Shown here piece after piece: positions 35,420 to 48,261 of a stretch of DNA of 64,000 bases (position 1 is its first letter; each line of letters opens with the position of its first letter). Location of the stretch: contig OY970820.1 in the NCBI GenBank assembly GCA_963853835.1, positions 73,590,909 through 73,654,908 of the forward strand, written 5' to 3'. The DNA is from Calendula officinalis. Taxonomy: Eukaryota > Streptophyta > Magnoliopsida > Asterales > Asteraceae. The notes under the pieces were generated by a model that worked only from the letters and a program-made list of their open reading frames with translations, was not told where the DNA came from and searched no databases. Position numbers and translations under genes: made by a program.

Positions 35420-35655
35420 AAGTTTGGAAAGAGTATATGGTACCAGATGTCGTGGAAGGAGTTCGCGAGTAGATTGATAGGGAAGTTTTGCCCCGAGAGA
35501 GTACTTGGAAAATTTCTAAGAGAATTTAATGTTGGAGATGTGGAGAATGTAGTTCAACGAAGGGTCATTAAATCGTCATTAATTGGAGGAAAGAGGAAGT
35601 TCGATGGTAGCTTAGAGTTAACAAAGAAAGAGAATCTCGTTCAAAGTTCGTGAAA
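35420..35655 (+). pseudogene. Possible Gypsy gag relic
   Basis: Within the LARD interior, a short open frame (35447-35653) begins MSWKEFASRLIGKFCP and continues VLGKFLREFNVG. The W-x-EF...F-x-P...EF spacing resembles the core of plant Gypsy gag proteins. It has no zinc knuckle, protease or RT next to it. This suggests descent from a Gypsy element but is only a motif-level hint. Confidence 0.3.
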
Positions 35656-37945
35656 TCATGTTGATGTGAAAGGTTCAAAAGTGTGGTAAGTTTTCCTCAG
35701 TTATAAAATCTAAGGTATGAGGTCCGTGTTTTATTGGTGAATTGTCGCACGATTTGGTGCTAAGGCGAAATGGCATGTATAAGTATGGGTGAGTTGGCGA
35801 TTGGTATGTCGCGGATAATTAGGATATTAAAAGACATATTACCGTGGGAATAGTAAATGATTTCAATAAAAGGATGATAGTACGTAGAAGTACTAAGACT
35901 TAGTGAGGATAGTATATATGGATGGGAAACCATAGAAGAGAAAAGTTCAAAAATGGTAAAATTGTAGCACTTGACGGGAATAAGGATAAGTGATGTGGTA
36001 TTAGCTTATGATAATAGTAAAGAAAAGAATGATGAAAATATAGTGAAGTTTCAAAACTCGTAAACAGAAAGTATGTTGGAAAGGATAAGCATCGGGAATG
36101 ACAAAATTTAATAATAATAAAAAAAAAATGGTTGAGTAAAAGTTGACAATTAGTCATGACAAAGTTTGTATCATGGATGATGGATTTGATGCTAAGGTCA
36201 AAAGGATAATTATTGATAAAGTGTCATAGAAATGGTATGCTAAGTCAAGGGTAATAATTAATTATTGGAAAAAGGACATTAGAAAAAGTGTGATAGCTTA
36301 TGGTTGGTTGTGGATCGAAGTCAATTGGCTGACTTGAGTTGACCGGGTGGTTCGGTAAAATATGGATAATGGAATAAAATGGTGGTTACCTAGGTGGTGA
36401 AAGAAAGATTGGGAAATTTAATAATGAGAAAGTGAATCGACTAAAGACGATGGATAAACGAGTAGATTGGTGGAAAGCACTAGAAATGATTATGTGTATA
36501 CCGTGTGGTATAAAGGTATAAGTGGGAGTAATTGTCTATGAAAAGAATATGACTTTATAAAGTAATGTTATGTGAAGTATGGGAAAATGTAATTCGAATA
36601 GAGAATGTGATTAGTTATGAAAGAGAATGTTAGCACGATGCTAAATGAATGATGCATATATGAATTGTATGCAAGATAGAATGGTATTGTATGAGTCACA
36701 TTGAATTGGAGGCTTTCCGATCATTGTGACAGTTTGGACCTTGATGGATTGGAGGCTTTCCGATCATCTCGGTGTGATAGTTAAAGTATAATTTGTTGTA
36801 TAAGGGATATGATGTTTGTACCTGACGTATGTAGAACCGTATGGTTAGTTATTGATATGATTGTATGGCAAATGAGAACTTGGATTGATGAAAACGCGGG
36901 TAGTGTATAAGTATAAGTAGGTGTAGGAGATGCCTGCAAGTTCATGGTTTATGAAAAATGAACGCTTTTAGGAAGCAAAGTTTGTTAGTAACCAATGAGT
37001 GGTGAAAGAGGTATAATGGGTGGTTAGGCCACAATTGGATATGACTGAGGCTCTAGAGCCGGTAATCGGGAATTACAAGTATGATATAAGGATGGTGGAA
37101 GGAGATTATAAATGGTATAAGTAATTGAATGAAAGTTTAAAAGTGATAGAAATTTGGTATTGTTTTAAATGAAAATTGTTAATCGATTGTGGGAATCGAA
37201 ATCGAGGGAAAAGGGAACAATTGAGAAAGGAAATTTAGATATTGAAATCGGAAATGAAAAGCTTGGGAAGCGATGCCTTGGTAATAAAGAATATGTGGAA
37301 TTTAGCAAGGTAAGTTGACTTTATTCATAAGTCAAGGTTGGTCAACTAGTGGAATGTTGACTTTAGTCAAAATTGGGTTTTGACTTTCGTTTAAAATGGT
37401 TAATCAAGGATAAGGGCATACTATATCATCTACATGTGTATGATAGTGGTTAAATGGATTGATGGAAATAATGGTAGTCAAGGGGTACGACTTTGACCGT
37501 TGGGTATTTCGAGTTGAAATTGAGGATCGAGTATGATTGTTGTTGGACCATGAATGTAAGGTCGATTGTAAAGGAATTGATGGTTAATGGAACCACCAGT
37601 GGATAAAGAAATTATCAAGACATGGTTGACTTTGTGCTTAAGTCAAGGATTTGGCAATGTTGATAATTTGGTCAAAGCTAGGCATTGACTATCGTTTTGG
37701 TCAATTGGCTATTAGTAATGATTGGGTTATATCGTCCCAATGTAGATAAATGAATTGGTAAAATGATTGTATATGTTAAGGTCAAGTTGTGAAATTTTGA
37801 CCCGTTCGGGTATTAGGGACTCAAGATTGGGTTTTTGACCCGTTTGGGTATAACGGAGTCAAGTGGGCATTTAAATGCATAAGTATCGTTGGACCATGAT
37901 TTGGAAGTGGAATGAGGACGGAATCCTTTTTAAGGGATGGATAGT

Positions 37946-40222
37946 TGTAACGACCGGAATTTTCGGTTAATATATTAAATGGAAATATTGAGGAATAAAG
38001 GTGGAAAAATATTTAATCGAGTCTCCGTTGGGTTTTATCGAGTGTTTGAATGTTTGGGACTTGGTATAACCAAGTACGGGTCAAGACTTGGATGGAAACA
38101 AGTTTAAAAGGCAAAAAAACTGACCCAGGCAGCCCTCGCGGCGCGAGGAAGGCGCGAGGCAGGCGCGAGTTCAAACAGCAACTCCATAGACGAAACGCGA
38201 GAGGGTCGCGTTTGGGGTCGCGTTTGGTTCGCGGCGCGAACTCGGCGCGAACGGGGCGCGAAAGCTGGAAAAGATCGGCTTCTAAGTGGCAAACCCGCGT
38301 CACTTCGCGGCGCGAGCTCGGCGCGAGCTCGGCGCGAATTTGGTCTGGAATATATAAACTTGTGTGTGAGCTAGGGTTTCATTTCTCATTCAACTCCACA
38401 CATAGTGCAGCCGATTTGGGAGTGTTCTTGGTCGATTTTGGAGCTCAAGAGCTCAGATCTTCACCATCTTGAAGGATTGAAACATCAAGGGTAAGTATTC
38501 TTGATTGTCTTGCTTATCTACTTTGATTGTGAGCTTTGTATGGGTAAAAATGGTGGTTTGGGGAACCAACCATGTCATCTTTGGGGAAGATGACTGAACA
38601 TGGGTGTAGAACACTCATTGTAAGCTTGTAATCGATGTGTACAAGTTGGATTTCGGTTTATTGATGGAAATCTTGAACTAGGGTTTGAGATTCCACCAAG
38701 TTGGATGAACTTGGTGGTTAGGGTTGTAGATATGGATTGATTAGTGATTAGTTATGGATTATAACTAGTTATTGTGATGATATTAATGGTAGGTCAAGAA
38801 GACCTAAAGTTTGGTGACATTTCACAAGTTGGAAAGCAAGGATTCGTGTCAATGGACACAAATTGGAGTTAGCTTGGCTAAGGTGAGTACATGAGACTTT
38901 TACTGAGTACATAGCAAATGATTTTGACAACTATGATGTTTCATGAGTCTTTATTAATAAATGTTTTTTAATAAAGATACGATTGAAAAGATAAGAAAAT
39001 GCAAGTAATAGACTATTTGAATATGTCTAAATAACTAATGATTTTGGAACAGATTATGAAAATGAAAAGTAATTAGTAACTCTTCATTAATATGATGTTT
39101 GATTAAGAGTAATGATTAAGAAAGTATGATAGTTGATTTATTAATGATATGTATTAATAAAGCTAATAGCAATGATTCTCAAGTATCAAGAATTGATTAG
39201 TATGTTATACTAATAAAGGTAGTGATTGAATTGTTAAGAGAATAGATAAGAAGTGACTAGTAATAAATACGCATTCTAGTCAAAGAGAAGTTAAAGTGAT
39301 ATAATGTTTATAAATGATAAATAGGTTTTATTTAATAAAGGACTTGGCAAAGTCAATATTGAAATTGAATAAGAAAAGAGAATAATATGATAATTAGAAT
39401 AGATGTATTCTAATTTGTGTTTGATTATGAATTGGTGGGGCATAGACCCATATTTGATGATTCAATGTGTGTAATAAAAGTATCCGGATAACGATAACCC
39501 ATTTATGGGGGAGTGAGATTACTACTTGGGGCGGTACCTCCCTGCGCAAGGGTAGTATATCTATGAGAACGATAACCCGACAATAGGGGGATTATGATAA
39601 CCCGATAAAAAGGGGGATTACGATAACCCGCGAGACGGGGGATTTGGTGATCTTGGTAAGTTTGGGAGAACCCCAATTACCATGTGATCTTAATGATAAC
39701 CCACATCGGGGGAGTTTGCTTCGGAATGATCCGGGGCGTATGTGATAAAAGGGGTAAGCTTAAGGATAGCTTACAGGTATGTGATTATGTGATGGGTAAG
39801 CTTACGGTTAGCTTACTAGTAAGTATGAATAACGATAAGATAATAAGTTGATAATTAATAAGTAAATAAAGAAAAGAATTGAATAGTAAGGACTTTTATT
39901 ATTTTTGAGAATGGGTCGAAAACCCATGTATCTCACGAGACTATTTTTGTCTCACGTACTACTTTGTTTTTGGCTATGTACTCAGGTTCGAGATTGATGG
40001 ATTAGAGGGTCGCGATAGAAGTGGCCTAGTGTTGATTAGCTCGGGAGCTCGTAGGTAGATCCCGTTTATCCTATGGTTATGATATTATAATGTAACACCG
40101 GTTTTAATACTCTGATAAATGTTTTTAAGGTTTTTGTTAAACCGTATTTTGGGAATAATGAATTTGTAATATTTTTATTTAAAATATGATTTAAAATGTG
40201 TTTTAAAAATTGAGGTGTTACA
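37946..40222 (+). repeat. 3' LTR of the LARD-like element
   Basis: Same length (2,277 bp) and nearly the same sequence as the 5' LTR, followed directly by the target duplication AATTG. Confidence 0.95.
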
Positions 40223-42551
40223 AATTGCATGATATAACATATACGATCGGTATAAACCTAAACTATGGAGCTACTCTCGGAAGAAAATCATATTTATAGT
40301 ACGCAAATGATCGGTATAATCCTTAGATGCACCCTCCTGTTTAATATAAAATTTTCATCAATAACTAACGAATCCATAAGAAATTCTTACAAAACTATTA
40401 CGAAAATAATCATCCACTTTTTGCAGTTGATTTTTTTTTTAAATCTTGGATAATTATTTTTTGCAACTCAAGTTTGCAACAATAGCAACAAAAATCAATA
40501 CAAATAACATATACAACAACACAGATAATAACAAAAAAGACATTATAAGTGCCAATAATGTCATACAAAGCATGCAAAACAAATCATATCAGAATAGGGC
40601 GAGTTGGTTGGATAATAGGTCAAAGTGGGTCCATTTTTGTTCTAGTTAGATTAACCCGAAAGACGATTCGTACAAAAAATATTTAGTCAATTATGATTAC
40701 AAAAATGACGTCATATGTTTTACACATTAAATATACATTTTGAGCTACTTTATACCCGTTCGACCCAATTGACCCGTTTCCTTTTAAAGTCATTAAAAAA
40801 TGGGTTGAAATGTGAGGTGATGTGACCACTAATAATGAAAGGTGAGAGGGAGTGAAGTAGATGGTGAAGTGGCATGACCACTACATGTAGTCTTATTGTT
40901 AAAATCATCATTAACAATATTAAACTGCAACTATAAACAATTTTCACCTGGCCACGAATGAAAGACGGTAAGGCAGATCCAGCTGAACCAAAAAAATAAG
41001 GAATCCCTGCCATCATGTGAAAACAATGTAAGAAAAGAGATAAATAAATCACCACCTGATGCATGTATTTACTTTGACTTTTGAGGTCAAAATGTTTAAA
41101 TTTAAAATTTGTATGAGCATTTCCTGGTTATAACAAAATTGTTTCTGGGAATTTACCAAGTTATAACGTCTATAAGTTTTATATTTTTTCATTTCATATT
41201 TAAACTACTAAAAAAGAATATTTTAGGGTATTTTACCCTTTTATGTGATATTTGATGTGGTCATTGAGCAATTAATTAACAAATTAAAGAATTCAAATTA
41301 AATTTAATATTTTTTTGAAAAATGCAGCACACATGATGTCAAACCCAGAAGGATCACCTGGTCCACCAGTCATCCTGCCAACGATCCTTGCACCGGTGCC
41401 ACCAACTCCTCAACCAGAAAAAGGACCCACAATCAAGTCTCATGTCTACCTGCCAACTATGCCCAATATAATTTATGATTTTGATTTGGTTCAGATGAAC
41501 ACGAAGATTAACAACCTCAATATAATTTAATAAAGTAGCTATTACAGCAGTTGTCAAAGCTGTAGATGACCCTAATCCCATTTTTGCAACTTTAGGTTTG
41601 TAGTTTTCTGCATTTGATTCTTCAATTTTGAAAAAAATGATGTAAATGGTGGAAGAGTAGCTAATGATAGCCTACGTGCTTGAATCTAGATAATACAATT
41701 TTCAATTAATTTTTAATGTAAACTTTATATTAGTATCAAAATCAAATATACAAAAATACATACCTGATTACGGTAAATAAAAGTCCTTGCAACCTAAGAT
41801 TATAATATCCATACATGCATAACTGATCGGTTAGTCAGAATACTGATATCATTTAATTTAGTCAAATGAGCAAATTGAAGTGAAAATTATATATTGCAAG
41901 AGGTTAATTAATTAAATAACAAAAAATAGAAAAGTTTGTTATACCTTGCGGATGTGATTTATGTAAAAAAAAAAATTGTTCTTGTCAAGTGTGGTGTATG
42001 TTGTTGCTATGGAATATTGGAGTGCATACTCGAAAAAGGGGTTCCTCGATTCATTGTGATTTTATTTGAATTTGGTGAAGATCAACGATTAGATTTTAAC
42101 ACACTTTCAAAAACTACAGCTTTCATGATTTTTATGTAAGTGTTGTAAATCATTTGATTTTACTTAACATATAATGTTCTAAACATTAATCACAGTAGTT
42201 ATCTTGTTGTTTCATATATTATCATAGGATTATGGACTATTGACAGCTAGAAACATATTCAAGATCTACAAATGCTTATTTGTCACGACAATGGTGAGTT
42301 TGAAAACCAAACTTATTCTTAGATCTTCAAGTCTTGCTTTCATCATCTTGTGTCATAAAGAAAGAATTGAATGATTTATAATGTTGGAACGTAAATTTAT
42401 AAATATAGCATAATTAAACAATTATGGTGATAATTTGCAGCAAAGTCTCATCAATTTGATAGATATAAACTAATAAGATTGACCTCAAAAAGTCAAAACG
42501 TAGCACTGTATCTATATTTCAACAAAGTAATGAAATTAAGTAAAAACATAC

Positions 42552-42605
42552 CCTGATCATTTTGGTTGGCATTCTAACACGTCCTTTGATATTTAGCTCC
42601 ATTTC
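42552..42605 (-). pseudogene. Captured RPS20-like exon, second copy
   Basis: The same 18 codons as at 19752-19805, with the same acceptor and donor, inside Helitron B. It was copied with the Helitron rather than captured independently. Confidence 0.5.
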
Positions 42606-43799
42606 CTGTTATATACAATGAAAACTTAATAAATTTTGGTTTCTTCATAAATAAGTAGCAGTCATGTTCAAATATCTTGGTCATTAATTACCTCGTTTTG
42701 CTTCAAGTTTCATCAACAGATTTCATCTTTTAAAACAAACCCTAAAACCAACACCATTGTGTATCATTAACAAAACCCAGGCCACAAACCAAAAAAAGAT
42801 CCAATATTTGTCACTTTCAGAGCAAATCCTTGGTTCAAGATTGATAAATTATATGGAAATCCACTTGAGATTAAGATGAAAATGATTGAAAAAGGAAAGA
42901 AAGAGCCTTAAAAGAAGAAAGAAAGAGCTTTTCAAAATGCTTACAATAACATTGTTGCAGCTAATCGAATTGAAAAGTAAACATATTGTCGTACTATTGG
43001 CTTTCTCTGCCATTCTAACAAAAAAATACATTGTCCTTATTGTTTTGCTTTGAGAATAAACCAACCAATGAGATTGAAAAGCAAATTTGGCTCCATAATC
43101 ATTTCATCGAGCAGTTGGTGTGCACACAAAAACAAAACACTATTGCAATTTTCAAACACAATTACTTGAACTTGGTAATAGATTCTAGAGATGCATTAAA
43201 ATTCAACTCTTATAGTTAGAAAGACTTACACAACAAACTCAAATTCGAGTCGATTTATAACTTTATCTTCTTCTTCATAATTCCTTTGAATGATTATAGA
43301 AAGCATTCATGTATATAACAAAATTTTGTTTTTGTATGTAATGAAATCAAAATCATTGTAATTAGATTGAATGGCGGCAGTAAGTGTATCGTAGAAGAAA
43401 GTTAAATAGTGGAGATATGAACTATCAAGCAAAATAGTAGAGATATGAACTATTATCACCTGAATTCATATGATAGTGTTCAGGATTTTTGCCATAGAAA
43501 TCGAAAAAATAAAGGTGTGATGAAACGGAGGATTCGGCGGATTCAATTGGAGAAGATAACTTGCGATGACAATAACGACGAAACGCAGGAACGTATTGCT
43601 TCCATATGACGAGGTAGAAAATCTTGAACAGTTTCTAAATTAATGCGTGATATCACGGGAAGGCAAGCAATTCGTTGAAAAGGCAATAAATTCGTTGGCG
43701 AATGTGTGAATTACACGTGGCATTAACAACCAATCAGAGAGCTTGAAATGGATGCGTTGGCAAACGAAAATCATATGTAGGTGCATATATAGTAGAAGA

Positions 43800-44236
43800 T
43801 TGTGTATCAGTGTATGGATCTCGATGAACAATGAAGGACATAAATATTCGTCACGAAAAGCAACAAACACTTCACCACCAATTTAAAATGAAAAGTATGT
43901 AACGATTTAGTCAAATTTTGTAAAATCAGTGAATAATATAGTGGATAACTGAGAGTTGGATAATGAGGTGTGAAATACCAATGTAAATATGTGCATCAAA
44001 CAAGTTGAATGCCTGATGTCGACGTAACTAGCTAGAGAACGATCACGAATGAATTAAAGGTAAGTGACGCGTAAATGAGCCGTGTTCCATTAACCCGTGA
44101 GAGATCAACTAGCATGTGTAACTATTTTCTCTCAAATTCTCATAATCATATACGTGGAAAAAATGTAGTACTTAACCATAAGCTAAATAATCCCCCGCCA
44201 CAAGCGTGTGCAAGCATGAACATACAAAACAATATA
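43800..44236. other. Intergenic DNA between Helitron B and a Stowaway element
   Basis: AT-rich, no gene or clear repeat end recognised. Confidence 0.4.
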
Positions 44237-45601
44237 CTTCCTCCTATTTAAAATAAGTGATACACTTTGAGTTTCACTATTTTTGAGGCAATAATTATAA
44301 TAATGGTTAAAATAGATTAATTGGATGGTTAGTGAGGAATGAGTCCCACATATTTTGAATAAAGTAGGTTAATGATGTTTAAAAGTAAAAAATAAGAGAA
44401 AATTTGTCATTTTACTTTGTTAGGTAAATGTTCAAGGTAGTCTAAGAATTTTAGCTAGTCCCAATGGATAATTAATAGTCATTGGATCAAGAAAAAGTCA
44501 AAGGTCAAGATCAACATTCAAACCATACAAGTACATGTGCTTCAATACATCAATACCCCACCCACCTCCGACGGCCGGAGACGGCGGCCGACGGCGGCGG
44601 ACAACGGCGAACGTCAGCGATGGGCGGCGGCCGGAGGTGGCCGTCGGCGGTGGTGGTGGTGGTCGTGACTGGAAGCACATGTGTTTGAAACACATGTGTT
44701 TTACCTTTTGAAACACATGTATTTTGAAAATAAAGGAGTGTATATGTACAGCCAAGCACATGTGCTTATGACTTTAAACACATGTGTTTCACTACTAGAA
44801 GCACATGCGTTTCACTAATAACAGTTGTTTTGAAAATAAAGGAGTGTATATGTACAACCAAGCACATGTGTTTCAAGTAATGAAGCACATGTGTTTCATA
44901 ACGTCAAGCACATGTGCTTCGTGATTCAAACACCAATGGCTTGCTTGTAAGTTACATGTGTTCAGGAACAAAAACACATGTGTTTGGCTTTATGAAGCAC
45001 ATGTGCTTCATAATGATATGGTCGTCACTTGTTTTGATTTTTTTTCTTGTAGTGAAGCACATGTGTTTCGTTACGTCAAGCACATGTGCTTCGTATGCTC
45101 TCCTTGTGTTCAGAAACTCATGTTTTTAGTGACTTGTAACACATGTGTTTCGTGACCTGAAGCACATGTGTTTCGAAGTAATATGCTGTGTTTTAGTGAA
45201 ACACAGATGTTTCAATACATCAATACCCCCCCCCCCCCATTACCACCAGCACCTTCAATGTCAGCCACCACCGTCGCCGCCGGCGGATGGTGGCGGATGG
45301 CGGTGATCGGCGGTGGTCAGTGGGTGCCGGCGGCGGCGGGCGGTGGCCGGAGGCGGAGGCCGGCGGTGGCTGTAGGTGGGGGATTTGATCTTGACCATCT
45401 TGATCCAATGGCTAGGATTTGTCCCTTGAGACTATGCAAAACCTTTGGACTTCGTAGAATACAACTCTACTTTGTTAAAGTAGATAGTTAGTGAGTATGA
45501 GTCCCACTATTTTTTGTCAAATAAGGTAATTTTTTAAAGTATATCACTTATTTTAAATCATCCCAGAAAAAAGTGTATCACTTATTTTGAATCAGAAGAA
45601 G
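44237..45601. mobile_element. Stowaway-type MITE split by a second element
   Basis: Outer ends CTTCCTCCTATTTAAAATAA and the inverted complement of CTTCTTCTGATTCAAAATAA are flanked by TA (44235-44236, 45602-45603). Removing the inner insertion (44423-45467 plus one 10-bp duplication) leaves about 310 bp, close to the related element at 50301 (305 bp). Confidence 0.85.
44423..45467. mobile_element. TIR element with CACATGTG palindrome array, copy 2
   Basis: A 1,045-bp insertion flanked by the 10-bp repeat TACTTTGTTA (44413-44422, 45468-45477). Left end GGTAAATGTTCAAGGTAG, right end ..ATACAACTC as in copies 1 and 3. The subterminal CATTGGATCAAG is mirrored as CTTGATCCAATG. The interior has about thirteen CACATGTG octamers (44680-45180), mostly flanked by paired AAG/CTT or AAA/TTT, and two GGC/CGG-rich blocks (44567-44665, 45265-45375). 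No gene. Confidence 0.8.
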
Positions 45602-45715
45602 TAGTAAACATTTGTACGCCCGTCTTATAGAGTTATAGATATTATGTAGGGGTGAATGTGAATCGGTTTGAAATATTGGTTATACTCCCAAACCAAAATT
45701 TGGATTATCTACAAC

Positions 45716-46125
45716 TAGGGCTGTTAATCGTGCTATCGTTTCGTGTTGCTGGATAACACGACACGACACGACACAAATTCGTTCAACACGAAAACGACAC
45801 GACACGAAGTCGTGTTTTATTTTAGTAACACGAACACGACACGATTAAAAAACGATAAACACGACAAACACGACAACACAAAATAAATAACAAATTTCTT
45901 ACTTATTACATGTTAAAAACACGACAAACACGATAAACACGACAAAATCATAACTATCGTGTCAATTTCGTGTTAATCTCTGAACACGAACACGACATGA
46001 CACGACTTCGTGTTTGTTTTACACAACACGAACACGACACGAACACAAATTCAAATTTCAGTTTCATCCCAATTTCGTCTCATTTCATGTATTTTTGTCA
46101 TGTCGTGTCAAGTTTTGACAGCCTA
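45716..46125. mobile_element. hAT-type MITE with ACACGAC repeats
   Basis: A 410-bp element with an 8-bp target duplication TCTACAAC (45708-45715, 46126-46133) and termini TAGGGCTG/CAGCCTA, as in hAT elements. The interior is a dense array of ACACGACACGAC and related CGTGTT units in both orientations. No coding sequence. Confidence 0.9.
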
Positions 46126-46390
46126 TCTACAACATTAGGTTGCAAATTGATGTTTCTTATCGATATAATGTGTGACTTTATTCTTTCTCTACATAACCTA
46201 AAAAATATACTTCAATTCTTTCTCTACATAACATAAAAACATACCCATGTTGTAAAATTAAGAACTTAAAGTTACTTTATATATACATTACTCATTATAC
46301 ATTACTGATACAATAGATACTGTTCATAAGAATAAGAATTAAAGTTAGCAATATATATTCGCTATATCAGAAAATGTTATCCAGTCTGTA

Positions 46391-46470
46391 GCTTGCCAGA
46401 GTGGTTAATCATGCGAGTTGGAATGTGCTCCCTTCCAAGCCACCAGGGTTCTATCCCCACTAAATGCCTT
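46391..46470 (+). repeat. tRNA-like sequence, probable SINE head
   Basis: TTGCCAGAGTGG resembles a Pol III A box and GGTTCTATCCC a B box about 45 bp later; TTGGAA..TTCCAA between them could form an anticodon-like stem. There is no closed acceptor stem or convincing T arm, so it is not a functional tRNA. Confidence 0.45.
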
Positions 46471-46892
46471 TTCTTAACCCTTTTTATAAAGTTTTCTAAA
46501 ATGACATTAAATCCTTAAACATCCTCAATTTATATTATTATTATTATTACTATTACCTATACATTTTCAAATTTATACTTAAACATAATATAAGTTTGTT
46601 AGTTTTATTCGTTTACTAGAACGTTCATGAAAATTATTTAAAAGGCTATATCTAAAAGTGCTAATAACATTATATAGGTTTCTTAACCCTTTTTATAAAG
46701 TTTTCTAAAATGACATTAAATCCTTAAACATCCTCAATTTATATTATTATTATTATTATTACTATTACCTATACATTTTCAAATTTATACTTAAACATAA
46801 TATAAGTTTGTTAGTTTTATTCGTTTACTAGAACGTTCATGAAAATTATTTAAAAGGCTATATCTAAAAGTGCTAATAACATTATATAGGTT
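46471..46892 (+). repeat. Tandem duplication, 209-bp unit, two copies
   Basis: The unit starting TTCTTAACCCTTTTTATAAA at 46471 repeats from 46680 with almost no change except one extra ATT in the (ATT)n run. Near identity implies a recent duplication or an assembly artefact. Confidence 0.9.
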
Positions 46893-47655
46893 TATTAGTT
46901 TAATTAGGGTTACTTAAACATTTTATAAATATTATTTAAAATATTTAAAGACCTATAATGTTATATATGTAATACAATATTAATAGATGTGTCAAATTCT
47001 TAGTTGAATAGAATAAAACATACTCTAACACCTTAATAACAGACGTAAGACCACAAATTTTTTAATTTTAAGTTTAAATAAAATAAAAAGTGAGATTATA
47101 AAGCCCGCAACAACGTGTGGGGACATATATCCTCGTTTAAAAACATTAATAAACTACGAAAAAAAGCAGTTGAGGGACTATTACCATCATTATTCAAAAA
47201 CTATAAGGACATGCGATGACATAATTTTGCGACATTTTCCACCGAGTTCCAAAACGACCAACACAATTTCTAAAAAAAAAAGAATTCACGTTTCTGATTC
47301 TAACAAATAATTTCAACTCATAAAGAACCAACAAACATGACGTCAAAAATATTTTATTGACTTTTTTAAACCAAACTAATTAATTCTTAACCCTTAAGAT
47401 AGTAGAGTAATATGCTAATTAGAATTTAATATCTATAATTATATTAAGTTTTTTTTGAACGACATTATAAAAAACTAGCAAGGAGCTAGAAAAATACAAA
47501 CAAATGAAGGAAATTTCAAACACGACATAGGACTACAACACCATTCGGACTAACGGTTATTAAGATTACATGATCTTGCGGCTCTTGCCCTATTTTTTAT
47601 CCAAAAATATGAGTGACTTTGAATTTCGCTAAAAACGAAAGCTTCTTTTTCCTTT
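46893..47655. other. AT-rich intergenic DNA
   Basis: No gene, structural RNA or element end could be supported. Confidence 0.4.
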
Positions 47656-48261
47656 GAGAAATGTTCAAGGAGGTCCACCATTTTTACGAAGTTCCGAGAA
47701 ACAAATCTCAACCATTAATCAATAAGATCTAATGGTCAAGATTAATCATATATTTTATACATGAATGGTATTTTGGTCATTTGACACTTAAAAAATTTCA
47801 ATTTTTTTTTATTTTTATTTTTATTTTAAAATTCAATATTTTTTATTTTTTATTATTATTATTATTATTTTTTCTTTAAAAAGCAATATTTATTTGATGA
47901 TTACGTGTAGTACTTAATCACATGTGATTTTAATGTAAAATCACATATGATTGTATATTTAATCACATTTGATGTTTTAGTTTAATCACATGTGATTCAG
48001 TACGCAATCACACGTGATTCAGTATGCAATCACATGTGATTCAGTATGCAATCACATTATGTGCTATTAATGTAAACTAATAATTTTTTAAAAAATAATA
48101 ATAAAAAAATAAAAAAATATATCTGTTTAAAAAAAATGACCAAAGTACCCCTCAATGTATAAAAAATGTAATTAATATTGACCATTAAATCTTATTAATC
48201 AATGGTTGAGATTTATTCCTCAGGACTTAATAAAAATGATGAACCTACCTGAACGCAACTC
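47656..48261. mobile_element. TIR element with CACATGTG palindromes, copy 3
   Basis: About 606 bp with inverted repeats of roughly 85 bp: the left ATGTTCAAGGAGGTCCACC...AATCTCAACCATTAATCAAT is mirrored at the right, which ends GCAACTC like copies 1 and 2. Three exact CACATGTG octamers and several one-base variants lie at 47910-48060, each embedded in AATCACATGTGATT-type palindromes spaced about 22 bp. No target duplication is recognisable, so it is older. It lacks the GC-rich blocks of copies 1 and 2. Confidence 0.75.

Larger units (their letters stand above)
32386..40222 (+). mobile_element. Young non-coding LTR retrotransposon (LARD-like)
   Basis: Two direct LTRs of 2,277 bp (32386-34662 and 37946-40222) run TGTAACGACCGG to GGTGTTACA. 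I found two mismatches between them (near 32447/38007 and 34638/40198). The 5-bp target duplication AATTG lies at 32381-32385 and 40223-40227, and Helitron A shows the empty site. The primer-binding site TGGTATCAGAGC (34666-34677) matches the initiator tRNA-Met 3' end. A purine-rich tract (AAGGGATGGATAG) precedes the 3' LTR. The 3.3-kb internal region has no intact gag or pol, only a possible gag relic near 35430-35650. Long LTRs with non-coding interior define LARDs; it must depend on an autonomous partner. Confidence 0.95.
32254..43799 (-). mobile_element. Helitron copy B, interrupted by an LTR retrotransposon
   Basis: On the minus strand it starts TCTTCTACTATATATGCACC (ending at 43799) and ends with the perfect hairpin GCCCGCCC-AGTC-GGGCGGGC (32265-32284), TATGAAG and CTAG (32254-32257), inserted between A (32253) and T (43800). 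Removing the LTR element (7,837 bp) and one 5-bp duplication leaves 3,704 bp, nearly identical to copy A. It carries the same captured fragments (42552-42605, 41315-41530). This is the best-preserved copy of the family. The LTR element landed about 130 bp from its 3' end. Confidence 0.92.

Noticed and set aside
32254..43799. Treating the 2,277-bp direct repeats as a local gene duplication
   Set aside because: TG..CA ends, a 5-bp target duplication, a primer-binding site after the first copy and an empty site in copy A identify them as LTRs.
46391..46470. Possible functional tRNA gene
   Set aside because: A and B boxes are approximate, and no acceptor stem or complete cloverleaf can be formed.
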